A stretch of DNA of 64,000 bases, taken from the NCBI RefSeq assembly GCF_023701695.1, contig NZ_JAJOZC010000001.1, forward strand, positions 1,860,001-1,924,000. The letters run 5' to 3'. The position numbers were made by a program, and so were the translations under genes. Source of the DNA: Streptomyces sp. RKAG290 (GTDB lineage Bacteria > Actinomycetota > Actinomycetes > Streptomycetales > Streptomycetaceae). Position 1 is the first letter of the stretch. Every line of letters begins with the position of its first letter. Below are positions 63,075 to 64,000 of this stretch, one piece after another. Under the pieces are notes generated by a model. The model searched no databases, had not been told where the DNA came from, and saw nothing but the letters and a program-made list of their open reading frames with translations.

Positions 63075-64000
<926 letters not shown>

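Overview
The window is high-GC actinobacterial DNA that reads as Streptomyces chromosomal core. The evidence is strong G/C bias at codon third positions, frequent GTG/TTG starts, the Scy-FilP cytoskeletal pair, NucS, a DasR-type chitinase promoter and a complete actinobacterial atp operon. From memory, not a search, gene order matches an inverted S. coelicolor block running from about SCO543x down to SCO5367 (atpB). No rRNA, tRNA, CRISPR, prophage or biosynthetic cluster was seen.

Layout. 0-1 kb: the end of a citrate-type sensor kinase with its response regulator. 1.1-1.8 kb: an HTH protein. 2.0-8.2 kb: central carbon metabolism (pfkA facing pta-ackA-pyk). 8.3-10.9 kb: an uncharacterised three-gene envelope cluster (DUF6230, DUF6114 and a disordered exported protein). 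11.4-14.5 kb: thioredoxin-TPR protein, TetR regulator, secreted hydrolase. 14.5-18.1 kb: icmA under a perfect 24-bp palindrome, two DUF3817 membrane proteins, MarR, MTH1187-type protein. 18.2-20.9 kb: three overlapping AIM24-family genes and a MarR gene. 21.0-23.9 kb: a two-component system divergent from an exported PepSY protein. 23.9-28.7 kb: two tandem Ser/Thr kinases with extracytoplasmic propeller-like domains. 29.1-31.9 kb: meaB, thiolase and methylmalonyl-CoA epimerase. 32.1-37.0 kb: scy and filP. 37.1-41.2 kb: two paralogous ABC export modules. 41.3-47.5 kb: zinc-ribbon protein, LLM oxidoreductase, SCO5389-like protein, a frameshifted nucS, a membrane-anchored P-loop ATPase and a STAS protein. 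47.7-51.7 kb: 3-hydroxybutyryl-CoA dehydrogenase, TetR, ABC exporter, a small MITE-like element and PduO cobalamin adenosyltransferase. 51.8-56.4 kb: membrane protein, a two-component system whose kinase is frameshifted, and a GH18 chitinase with a broken signal-peptide frame. 56.5-64.0 kb: DUF2550 and atpC-D-G-A-H-F-E-B, with atpB running off the end.

How the genes connect. Besides glycolysis/acetate and ATP synthase, a recurring theme is short-chain acyl-CoA and B12 metabolism: icmA, meaB, thiolase, epimerase, 3-hydroxybutyryl-CoA dehydrogenase and PduO all lie within 37 kb. These would interconvert butyryl/isobutyryl-CoA, acetoacetyl-CoA and methylmalonyl-CoA, which are precursors for polyketides. 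Many transcription units carry clear palindromes that look like operators and are listed separately.

Three genes between 43.7 and 54.6 kb (nucS, the NarL-type kinase, the chitinase) each lack exactly one base, and each is repaired by adding one C to a short C run. That shared signature points first to sequencing undercalls. If real, the strain has lost its NucS mismatch endonuclease and a sensor kinase.
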